A DNA stretch of 64,000 nucleotides. It comes from Haematobia irritans (lineage: Eukaryota > Arthropoda > Insecta > Diptera > Muscidae). The stretch spans positions 99,625,132-99,689,131 of the forward strand of contig NC_134397.1 in NCBI RefSeq assembly GCF_050003625.1. Direction: 5' to 3'. The notes below the pieces were generated by a model. The model worked only from the letters and a program-made list of their open reading frames with translations. It was not told the DNA's origin and did no database searches. This document shows positions 59,701 to 64,000 of this stretch, piece after piece (position 1 is the stretch's first letter; each line of letters opens with the position of its first letter). A program made the position numbers and the translations under genes.

Positions 59701-59911
59701 CATTCAGACAGATGGACATATATTTCACTTTGGGATATTTCAACTAAACACATTGGAGTTAGATGGAAAGTCAAATTTAAGCAATTATTGGTTCGAAGAA
59801 GAAAATATGCATCTATATTCCCATTGTGAATTTAGAAACGGCCAGCCTACACTCGAAGGCTACAATAGAAACGTGTTTCGCCATTTCTATGCATTTTATC
59901 GAAGTGTATGA
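38548..59911 (+). CDS. mRpL37: Mitochondrial ribosomal protein L37 (mL37), five exons
   Basis: Component of the large subunit of the mitochondrial ribosome, made in the cytosol and imported. Exons: 38548-38726, 39175-39519, 41016-41296, 41353-41522, 59657-59911. All introns are GT-AG; phases are 2, 2, 1, 0; the joined length is 1230 nt, coding for 409 residues, near the usual mL37 length. Features: N-terminal LGWTFKKHWQIQGKRVPSDN, exon 2 GMPQAQVLTKSILVKGLPE, exon 4 LLSAFAVAVSRAKQVYG, exon 5 HFGIFQLNTLELDG and a stop after FYRSV. The basic, aromatic N-terminus could serve as a presequence. No premature stop or frameshift. The assignment is from recalled family patterns, without a database search. 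Intron 4 (18,134 bp) is filled by transposons. Confidence 0.85.
39175..39519 (+). CDS. mRpL37: mRpL37 exon 2
   Basis: Acceptor gtcgttag, donor GTAAGT at 39520. 345 nt, phase 2 at both ends. Opens YDVPCNNDHVEN and contains LLEGMPQAQVLTKSILV. Intron 1 (448 bp) holds a fragment of the AGGCCGGTAC MITE family at 38941. Confidence 0.87.
40689..40898. mobile_element. MITE in mRpL37 intron 2 (ATGTTCCGAAATTCGG termini)
   Basis: About 210 bp with terminal inverted repeats: left atgttccgatatacggaatc and right, complemented, atgttccgaaattcggaatc, each followed by gcaaatcgcaa. A single end of the same family is at 62343-62372. No ORF. The rest of intron 2 (39520-41015) shows nothing I recognise. Confidence 0.8.
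41016..41296 (+). CDS. mRpL37: mRpL37 exon 3
   Basis: Acceptor ccgtag, donor GTGAGT. 281 nt; enters in phase 2, leaves in phase 1. Encodes LNKFLMECEKLATLSYTSRR and ends DKETQF. Confidence 0.85.
41353..41522 (+). CDS. mRpL37: mRpL37 exon 4
   Basis: Acceptor ttatttcag after a 56-bp intron; donor GTACGT. 170 nt, leaves in phase 0. Encodes YPHTIVSFFDHEKVRNLHGS and LLSAFAVAVSRAKQVYG. Confidence 0.87.
41748..43880 (-). pseudogene. LINE-A ORF2, frameshifted (copy 3): endonuclease and RT
   Basis: Endonuclease (GCDANAHHIIWGSS) from the MITE junction down to about 43370, then frame changes, RT with KDFRPISLSSF and VVAYADDVALA. Just after YADD about 100 bp are replaced by an inverted copy of 19 bases (41923-41941 against 41946-41964). 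Further breaks occur near 42610, 43080-43110 and 43300. Its RNase H continues in the segment at 46499-47752. Confidence 0.87.
43901..44317. mobile_element. MITE inside LINE-A copy 3 (AGGGCTGTTTTCTTTT termini)
   Basis: 417 bp. Terminal repeats agggctgttttcttttt...gcactggat and its complement atccagtgctaaaagaaaac, AGCCCT end. Target site aat occurs on both sides (43898-43900, 44318-44320), while intact LINE-A copies have it once. A 3-bp duplication hints at PIF/Harbinger (inference). No ORF. Confidence 0.88.
44318..45391 (-). pseudogene. LINE-A ORF1, internally deleted (copy 3)
   Basis: N-terminal 170 residues (45391-44860) as in the intact ORF1. Then about 170 bp, including the AGWYQGRFKLVAFEDQRS segment, are missing at 44862, shifting the frame. 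The C-terminal part (RPRAHAWIPANPSDPESI onward) continues to the MITE. Not functional. Confidence 0.88.
45502..46290 (+). repeat. Tandem dispersed repeat block, unit of about 152 bp
   Basis: Four units starting agctatatctaaatctgaac (or close variants) at about 45502, 45655, 45807 and 45976, then a distinct terminal part (cagacggacggac, ggggtctaaaatcaa, ataccctgaccacta). Typical of a fly dispersed repeat of uncertain class. Non-coding. Confidence 0.82.
46499..47752 (+). mobile_element. LINE-A copy 3, 3' part (RNase H to tail), after inversion breakpoint
   Basis: Starts gtagctttgtactcg, exactly where the minus-strand segment at 41748 leaves off, and ends in the CCTAA-repeat tail. It has an in-frame stop near 46752, a one-base deletion near 46818, another near 47386, and a deletion of about 210 bp at 47540 that joins the RNase H end to the last 20 codons. 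Confidence 0.9.
46804..47391 (+). pseudogene. LINE-A RNase H fragment (copy 3, 3' part)
   Basis: 195 open residues with the RNase H residues in place: DFYTDGSKLEGQ, GEILAIREVANWL, IYSDSQPAIK, HRNMPGNCEADELA. Bounded by frameshifts on both sides. It removes RNA from the RNA-DNA hybrid in active relatives. Confidence 0.88.
47753..47957 (-). repeat. Dispersed dipteran repeat fragment
   Basis: Inverted member of the family at 45502-46290: agatatagctcccatatat appears twice (47755 and 47928). Separates two LINE-A segments. Confidence 0.7.
47958..48436 (+). mobile_element. LINE-A copy 4, short ORF2 fragment
   Basis: Covers the RT end and linker before RNase H (PKIVHWLYTAVVRPIMLYGV ... FDKKFETLIPNS), and is truncated on both sides. 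It runs directly into the 5' end of the next LINE-A at 48437, with no tail between. Either a 3' deletion or an insertion of the next copy into it. Confidence 0.88.
48537..49664 (+). pseudogene. LINE-A ORF1, C-terminally truncated (copy 5)
   Basis: 375 residues from ATG, matching the intact ORF1 through the DUF4780-like part (AGWYQGRYKLIAFADQRS, PRAHAWIPANPPDPES). A TAG at 49662 cuts it 30-odd residues short of the other copies. Many conservative changes, so it may be an older subfamily. Confidence 0.85.
49720..51980 (+). pseudogene. LINE-A ORF2, multiply deleted (copy 5)
   Basis: Endonuclease is recognisable (LRFLQINLHH, EHSFSDHR), but DANAHHSIC has Cys for the usual Trp. A 45-bp in-frame-like deletion at 50550 and a 30-bp deletion at 50757 disturb the frame. 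RT fingers (KDFRPISLSSF) continue to 51335. There the sequence jumps to VVFF-coding RNase H (AIREVVNWL), losing YADD and the first RNase H Asp. Stops follow near 51788 and 51978. Confidence 0.88.
51979..52166. other. 188-bp insertion of unknown class in LINE-A copy 5
   Basis: Interrupts the codons before AYSFRLLADLE. Contains gtgttac and its complement gtaacac 25 bp apart near the left end, and two AATAAA-type words on the right (ttcaataaaatt, ttaataaag). Could be a solo LTR or SINE-like piece; I see no certain duplication. Confidence 0.5.
52401..52799. repeat. Repeat-derived stretch with a 24-bp direct repeat
   Basis: Begins agctcccatatatatac (dispersed-repeat family). A 24-bp unit, cgatcgtatttagacttaca plus tgta, occurs at 52424-52447 and 52452-52475. 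The remainder is AT-rich with nothing recognised. Confidence 0.55.
52998..53162 (+). mobile_element. Short A-rich-tailed insertion in the Tc1 transposase
   Basis: About 165 bp between cgggttaa and ttaaggtcgg; ttaa occurs on both sides and once in the expected uninterrupted gene. Ends aaataaataaattaaattaa, like a retroposed 3' end. Family unknown. Confidence 0.65.
53821..54121 (+). mobile_element. 5'-truncated LINE fragment (jockey-type ORF2 end) in the Tc1 transposase
   Basis: Flanked by atattt at 53815-53820 and 54122-54127. Encodes VIDSSVADVCPICNQGPHDT, LHLFACPT and SLWTHPIIVAEFLDLATN with one internal stop, then a stop and a short UTR ending acaacaacaac. This Cys/His C-terminal segment is typical of fly LINE ORF2 proteins; a jockey-like clade is my guess. 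A separate family from LINE-A. Confidence 0.82.
54449..54575 (+). repeat. 5' LTR of Mag-like element (shortened)
   Basis: TGTTATATA...TATATAACA ends. Compared with the 3' LTR it lacks one tcatctggcaact and the spacer up to the second copy, which accounts for most of the length difference. Confidence 0.93.
54579..54593 (+). promoter_or_regulatory. Primer-binding site, tRNA-Leu-like
   Basis: TGGTGTCAGAAGTGG three bases after the 5' LTR. It resembles the complement of a tRNA-Leu 3' end (TGGTGTCAGGAGTGG from memory), with one difference. Confidence 0.7.
54601..55490 (+). pseudogene. Mag-like gag, frameshifted
   Basis: Starts MPLEAADLEALARLLKDALQ eight bases after the PBS. Frame changes near 54655 and 54974 separate three parts. 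The capsid-like part reads SLLDYFTRCEWSLGLRKIA, MGTELNEALKILIS and ESLSNFVLRLRQAAKFCNYG. Two CCHC-type knuckles: CYGCGAQHNRNKCKF and CFACK, interrupted by a TGA at 55427, then GHIARVCKA. Packages RNA in active relatives. Confidence 0.88.
55540..56941 (+). pseudogene. Mag-like pol: protease, RT, RNase H (broken)
   Basis: Protease around ELDTRAPCAIISM (DTRA in place of the usual DTGA). RT: KNGKIRITGNYKPSVNPQI, VFCHLDVTDAYTHLVV, TRAVYGAANIPAIWQ, NFFDDILIYAEDF with the DD pair. After ATPSS about 100 codons of the RT connection are missing near 56630, with a frame change. RNase H begins LLLATNASQVGLGAVLSHV and EKEALAIV-like IDKEALAIV. Ends in another frameshift near 56935. Confidence 0.88.
57050..58624 (+). 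CDS. Mag-like integrase, open frame of 524 residues
   Basis: Longest open part of the element. First the end of RNase H (NVNADFCSRML), then the zinc finger (HLHAAHLGVVKMKGIARS ... CEDCAEY), the integrase core with Asp in LDYAGPF, Asp in VSDNGTCF and Glu in NGQAERSVQ, and a C-terminal domain (WVKGMILNKMGDLHYEI, RHIYQIRNRI). The Ser/Thr-rich tail ends SSRIRRAPSDWVSTKSM. All three catalytic acids are present. No ATG is required, since it would be part of a polyprotein. Confidence 0.9.
   Translation: MFKTTNANVNADFCSRMLNRKSDEKQINSLLPHEMDDFDGFVIHQINQLPVSAEKIGSESRKDEKLGVIIRLLESGKSSQSFGYKSPEVNYRLAGVCLTFEHSVVVPQKLRDRVLNHLHAAHLGVVKMKGIARSFVYWPGIDADIEKTAKSCEDCAEYANEPKKFNQHHWQYPTGPWNRIHLDYAGPFLGSMMLIITDAYSKWIDVKVSSSCTSAATIKLLELFSCYGVPNTVVSDNGTCFSSQEFKDFLTKAGVRYHRFRAPYHPATNGQAERSVQTVKNALKSLNSTKGELQRHLNLFLQQYRIAPHSTTGSPPSLLFFGRVIRTHFDLLVPRNVSENATGKQYMDFKPTFRSLEPLQNVFFLSNNAKMDKWVKGMILNKMGDLHYEILHNGKVLKRHIYQIRNRIDSNETLQGDRDTRVTSRRRSYTAKDNVRQTLPHNTTPEEATQQSQPASPIGTNMSSPYGSFSTPQSDFYGFDAPTAIGSNSDVEDNEDSDNVDMATPRRSSRIRRAPSDWVSTKSM
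58634..58799 (+). repeat. 3' LTR of Mag-like element
   Basis: 166 bp, TGTTATATAG...TATATAACA, preceded by a purine tract and followed by CAGAC. Contains tcatctggcaact twice (58644 and 58681). Confidence 0.94.
58832..59077 (+). repeat. Direct duplication, period 139 bp
   Basis: tacaaatggtatcttatgcc starts at 58832 and again at 58971; about 105 bp match in each, with small indels. Probably the 3' UTR of the LINE fragment that follows on the minus strand. Confidence 0.85.
59018..59419 (-). pseudogene. LINE ORF2 C-terminal fragment (another family)
   Basis: About 130 residues open on the minus strand: WDPQYQIHCNRVESVQKQFL, LRRNNWTPQT, LPTLKSRRTMLNICFMIVI, IPSRPTRNFELLRIQYFRTN and a stop after FQKVNII. 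The pattern (W.P......ie.vQ..FL, sL..RR) is the usual end of insect LINE RT proteins of the jockey/I assemblage. Upstream part missing. Not LINE-A. Confidence 0.8.
59420..59536. repeat. Right terminal repeat of the Tc1-like element, with a LINE-A 3' scrap
   Basis: 59420-59450 resembles the complement of the LINE-A 3' UTR (cagcccgattaagat). 59455-59536 holds the Tc1 terminal blocks ttcgtttagaattg and tactcatttctgcacgccac. Confidence 0.65.
59657..59911 (+). CDS. mRpL37: mRpL37 exon 5 (terminal)
   Basis: Acceptor ctctttccag, entered in phase 0. 84 codons plus TGA: KELPKPIVVQSIQTDGHIFH, FGIFQLNTLELDG, NYWFEEENMHLYSHCEFRNG, LEGYNRNVFRHFYAFYRSV. An ATTAAA possible poly(A) signal is at about 59937. 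It lies 18.1 kb from exon 4. Confidence 0.87.
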   Translation, partial: ATCPKELPKPIVVQSIQTDGHIFHFGIFQLNTLELDGKSNLSNYWFEEENMHLYSHCEFRNGQPTLEGYNRNVFRHFYAFYRSV

Positions 59912-60289
59912 GTAATAATAATTCACTGTTTTGCGATTAAAACTTGTTATGGATTAAAATAATTTATATATGTATAAAAAACTTTAACTCAATTTATTTA
60001 GTTGTACTTGTTTGAGTAGTGTTCGATTAAGAATTATTTGTTTGGTGATTTAATTTTTAATTAAATCACCATTTTCTTCATATACGATGTTTTACGGAGA
60101 ATTTATTCTACTAACATTTATTTGCCGCTGAGTGCTAAGTATCTTGTGGCTTGATCTCTATTCATGCCGCAGGTACTATATGGACTCGAGGTCTATTCTG
60201 GCACTACATCTAACAGTATCGACTTACTTGGATGTATTGTTAATTCCTTGGTAAGATTTGTATTTACCATTAGGAGAAGAGAGCATACA
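59912..60289. other. mRpL37 3' UTR and intergenic sequence
   Basis: No further gene seen. AT-rich; a short inverted pair gatttaattttt/aattaaatcacc lies at 60047-60071. Confidence 0.4.
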
Positions 60290-60640
60290 CCCAATTTTGT
60301 TACTCATAATAGCAAAAATGTTTGCTAAAACAGCATTTTTGTTTGCTGAAAAAGGAACAGCAGTAGCATGTAGTTGTTTCAACAAACATTCGTTAGTTTA
60401 AATAGCAAACATTTTGTACAGCTAAAATAGCAAACAAATGCTGCTGAATTAGCAAACGTGTTTGCTAATTCTTTTTGACAAACATCGCTGCTGAAGTAGC
60501 AAACTACGTTAGTTGAAATAGCTAACATTTTTACTGCTATAACAACTACAAATGTTGTTTGTCCCAGCAACAAAATTTGTCGTTTTTTAACGATATATTG
60601 AAATGAACTTCTACTTGTATTAAATGTGTGAAATAAGTTG
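60290..60640. repeat. Cluster of AGCAAACA / TGTTTGCT words
   Basis: At least eight occurrences of agcaaac or its complement, in both orientations, over about 300 bp, often joined (tagcaaacgtgtttgcta). A degenerate inverted-repeat element, possibly a MITE; ends not defined. Confidence 0.6.
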
Positions 60641-62400
60641 AATTCCATCGAAGTATTGGAAGTTTATTTGGAGTGTTATCCAGGATTTATTTTCGTTAGT
60701 TTTTCTTCTTTGGCCGTATACACGCGGATAAAACAACAATGTTAAGACAATCTGTAATGGAAAGAATTAAAAAAACAACTAGTAATCACACTAGTTTACA
60801 CCAAAATTTACATTTAATGAGAGGTTGCTTTTTATGTATTTCCATCTCCTGAATTCGAAAGTAGAGGCTAATAATTTTTTAATGAAACAGTTTCTGAGAT
60901 ATCCTTATATTTTTAGTTTTTCGTCTTTTTTTCATTAGACAAATTATTTCTGGAGCTAACAATGTGCGATTATATCGTTATTGGTACTTAAATGCAAGGT
61001 ATTGAGATGACGAACAAATGTGGATCTGTGATAAGTTAAGTGGTTCAAAATATATCGATAAAAAAGGGCACATTTTCAAAAAAATATGCTTATAACTTTG
61101 TCATTTTTCTTCTAGTTGGTCTTAATTCTTACGTTAGAGTATCATCTTTACGAGCACAAAGAGAAATACATAAAAAATCACCCCTCATCAAATCTACATG
61201 ACAAAAATTTTATTTTGTAAACTATTTTTTTATTTATAGGAATTGTATTGAACGATTTAATCAATAAAATAGGTGCTTTTAGCAAAAAATCAATTTCATT
61301 CATACTAAAAGCATACATTATTCTCTTAAGGCCGTATTTAGTTGGCATTATTTCGCTAAAATAGCAAGGTAATGTTATCCTGGTTTTAATACTCACATTT
61401 AAGGTGGACTTTGCCAATTGTGATACAAAAGTGCAAATTGTTATTGGTGTAAGTACAAGGGTTTGAAATGGTGTGTACTGTTAGAAAGTCAATGGACGAT
61501 TTCGGCTGACGAAGGAGGCGTTCAAATGGAAAATAATTTTTGGTGGCATGCCAACGTCAATTCTATCGCTTTATAATTGTCTACCGTCTTAAAACTTTTT
61601 GCGAGTGGAAGCCTTCATAATTCACTATTCTTACAAGGTGGTCCAGAAGCGTTATGCTGCCACGGAATGGTACGGTAATTGGTTGATCACAATCTCTTGG
61701 ATATCGATCTACCATGTGCACTTTATGTATGGTTCTTTGCCAAGCTAGGATGCTCGCTCCCGAACTCTACTATGACCAATTTTTGTTTAACTTTTATTGG
61801 AGTTGCATTAGTCCTAAATATTCAAAATATGTTCATTATATGTAAATTTACTACAAATTGGCAACAATTCGAACTAAAACTAATATATTTACTATTCCTA
61901 TATGACGAAAACAATGCAAAAAACAAGTGAAAAATGTTTTACGATTTCAATTTACCAATCGAAAAAATTGTCGATCAAAAAAACTCGATATCGACTCCCG
62001 TGATCCGAAAAATTTAGATTTCGATCAAAAGTTCTCGATATCGAATGCCGTGATTAGCCCCCAGTTTGGGTTAGCTATAGTGGCATCCCGTTATTTCAGG
62101 TTCACTTTGACTATTTAGTCCATTGTGATACTGTTTGGTGGGGGAGTGAATTCCCACTAAATATATATCGTTAGCTGAAATGCAAACGGCCCTAACTAAC
62201 AAAAATATCAAAATTGACTTTTTTTTTTATTGAAAATAATGTATTTATTCAAATTCATACAGAATTACAGAGAGAATTTCAAACTAAAATTGTATTGGAG
62301 TCCTAAAGTATATCTATTTTTTCCTTAGAAGAAAAATAAATTCTTGCGATTTGTGATTCCGAATTTCGGATAGTTTGTAGTGAACAAGTGACGCAACCAG
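60641..62400. other. Intergenic, little recognised
   Basis: No supported gene. A diverged direct repeat (tcgatcaaaa...ctcgatatcga...cccgtgat) is at 61972-62055, period about 59 bp. A single end of the 40689 MITE family is at 62343-62372. Confidence 0.4.
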
Positions 62401-62409
62401 CAAAAACGT

Positions 62410-62724
62410 ATGGCAGGAAAGAAATATCAAGGTTTGTCCAAAGGAGATATAAACGAGAGGAAGGTCAGAGAAATTAAAGATTCGTGTAAGTCAAAGTCTT
62501 GTGAGAAAAGTTCCACTAGAAGTTGCTCCTATTTCACGGAAGATACTCGTAAAGAAATTTTTGTCTCATTCTGGAAAATGTCGTGGGATGAAAAAAAAAT
62601 GTATATGTAACAAACCTCATTGAATGTGCAAATAGACAACGTGTAACTGTTGAAAACTCCAAACGCTCCAATACTAACAGCCTGTTTCTGTATGTCGAAC
62701 GAGCTATATCGATCGACTGAAATG
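62410..62724 (+). pseudogene. Fragment of an unrecognised Cys-containing, probably transposon-borne ORF
   Basis: ATG at 62410; reads KDSCKSKSCEKSSTRSCSYF then TRKEIFVSFWKMSWDEKKMY and a stop, with the same protein continuing in a shifted frame (VTNLIECANRQRVTVENSKR). The layout (Cys cluster followed by an F.W.M.WDEKK segment) reminds me of multicopy insect proteins carried by DNA transposons, but I cannot name the family. Its last 76 bp are duplicated in inverse to the right. Confidence 0.45.
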
Positions 62725-62845
62725 GAAACAAATAACTGAATTTATAACTAAAAATCAGCTGTTTCTATGCATTTCAGTCGATCGATAGAACTCGTTCGAC
62801 ATACAGAAACAGGCTGTTAGTATTGGAGCGTTTGGAGTTTTCAAC
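62649..62845. repeat. Hairpin: 76-bp inverted repeat with 45-nt loop
   Basis: Arms 62649-62724 and 62770-62845 match at 74 of 76 positions (gttgaaaactccaaacgctc and its complement at the outer ends). The left arm is coding in the fragment above, so the right arm is an inverted copy of coding sequence. Confidence 0.95.
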
Positions 62846-62920
62846 ATATTACAATAATTATTGCTAGAAAAGTACGCGAACAGACCTAATGTTGGTTTTG
62901 ACAAATGTCAACGTCGATAT

Positions 62921-64000
62921 CCCAATAAACACAAACGTTTGAAAAATGCTAAATTTCAACAATTTTCCAAAAATTTTTGCAAAGGATTGGGGTAATATTC
63001 AAGTTGAGAAATTGTTGAGAAAATCGCGTTCTCAACAAAAATCAGACATTACCCTCAACAGTGAAATTCAACACATTAGCAATAATATCTCAAGTGTTAT
63101 CCTCAAATTGAAATGTATCGCTACTCAATAATTTGTCAAACAATTTTCGATGCGAGTCAAATTCAAAATTAACATCGTTGCAAATACTTTTCAACCTAAA
63201 TTTGTATGAATGATATCCACACTTCAAATTGAAAGTCAAAGCCAAAATTCTATGAATTTTGTATAATTTATTCATTTTCATCAAAATAAAATATATAAAA
63301 ATACACTACACTACATAATACACTACAATACCAATTGATATATAATAATCTTATTAAACATATCAACAAATAAGAACAAAAAAAAAACAAAACTTTAAAT
63401 ATCTTAAACATTATTAGTAAACACGTTTGCATTGATAATTCGATTTCCTTCCTTTTGGTGTCATAAAACAGCATTAAAATTTATTAACATGCGGGCAATT
63501 TGAAATTAGGAACGTACTGGACCGCGTGTTAGAATTGATTCCCAGCAGAAGAAATTCGCAAAATATCCATTTTAAACTGATAATAGCAAATGGATTAAAC
63601 TGACGATGTGATCCACATTTTCATCCAGAAGTTGTTGATTTCAACAATTTGTTGTTTTTAACAATTTTAATTGGTTGCACTTGTAATGCTCCTGGAAAAT
63701 TTTTCATGTCGATAAGCCACTCATTTTTCATTGGTCAGCTTCTTAATGTTTGCAAGAATGTAGTATCCAAAGATTTTAGTTCTCTGCAAAGAGATTTAAA
63801 TTTAGTGAGTTCTCTAAAGTTTTGATTTAATTTTTCATATTGACGTACCAATTATTATAAACTATTTGAACCAGTTCCAGTTAATTGTCCACCATTTTTT
63901 CATCGGTCAGCTTTTTAATGTTTTCAAGAACGTAGAATCCATAATTTTAGTTTTCTGCAAAGAGATATACATTTAGTGACTTCTTTAAAGTTTTATTTCA
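62921..64000. mobile_element. FB-B foldback element copy 3, first arm (cut by window end)
   Basis: Starts CCCAATAAACACAAACG as in 13456, follows that arm closely over 1080 bp, and reaches the centre sequence (aaagttttatttca) at the last base of the window. The second arm must lie outside. Retains the same inner microhairpin near the end as copy 1. Confidence 0.93.

Overview
This window is eukaryotic and looks like a dipteran fly genome, probably a calyptrate (muscoid) fly. That placement is inferred from the transposon families, from the AT-rich dispersed repeats and from one intron-containing nuclear gene. I see no rRNA, tRNA, CRISPR array or prokaryotic operon structure.

One host gene can be supported: mRpL37 (mitochondrial large-subunit ribosomal protein mL37). 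It has five exons between 38548 and 59911 on the + strand. Consensus GT/AG junctions and matching phases give a continuous 409-residue protein. Introns 1 to 3 are 448, 1496 and 56 bp. Intron 4 is 18.1 kb, because a Tc1-like transposon (41728-59536, TA duplication) landed in it and was then filled by later insertions.

Almost everything else is transposable element, often nested several deep. 1-8313: a LINE of the I/LOA type (LINE-A) sits in the gag of a Ty3/gypsy element (LTR-B, minus strand), whose gag starts with a RING-H2 finger. LTR-B also shows an integrase end, one 2.2-kb LTR and then a primer-binding site, which is the layout of two elements sharing a central LTR. 8314-12970: a DD41D mariner, a LINE-A tail, (TA)n runs, a decayed PIF/Harbinger element with a nested MITE, and a tandem duplication. 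12969-38402: a Russian doll. Foldback family FB-A contains foldback FB-B (palindrome arms of about 1.08 kb). One FB-B copy contains the large LTR retrotransposon LTR-C (16684-36045, LTRs of about 2.05 kb, TAAT duplication). LTR-C contains a LINE-A copy (26280-30462, 11-bp duplication) and three MITEs. The other side of FB-A holds a MITE with 7-bp duplications, itself hit by a second mariner. 38403-59911: mRpL37 with its TE-filled intron, containing four LINE-A segments, a Mag-like LTR element with perfect 5-bp duplications, Tc1 transposase remnants and other LINE fragments. 59912-64000: intergenic sequence with a small inverted-repeat cluster, a decayed transposon reading frame with a 76-bp-arm hairpin, and the first arm of a third FB-B copy cut by the window end.

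The strongest structural inferences are three. (1) An internal inversion of about 4.75 kb in intron 4 splits both a LINE-A copy and the Tc1 left terminal repeat, and un-inverting restores both. (2) A RING-H2 finger forms the N-terminus of a retrotransposon gag. (3) The insertion order can be read from the nesting. All LINE-A, mariner, Tc1 and Mag-like copies seen here are broken; the only coding sequence that looks under present-day selection is mRpL37.
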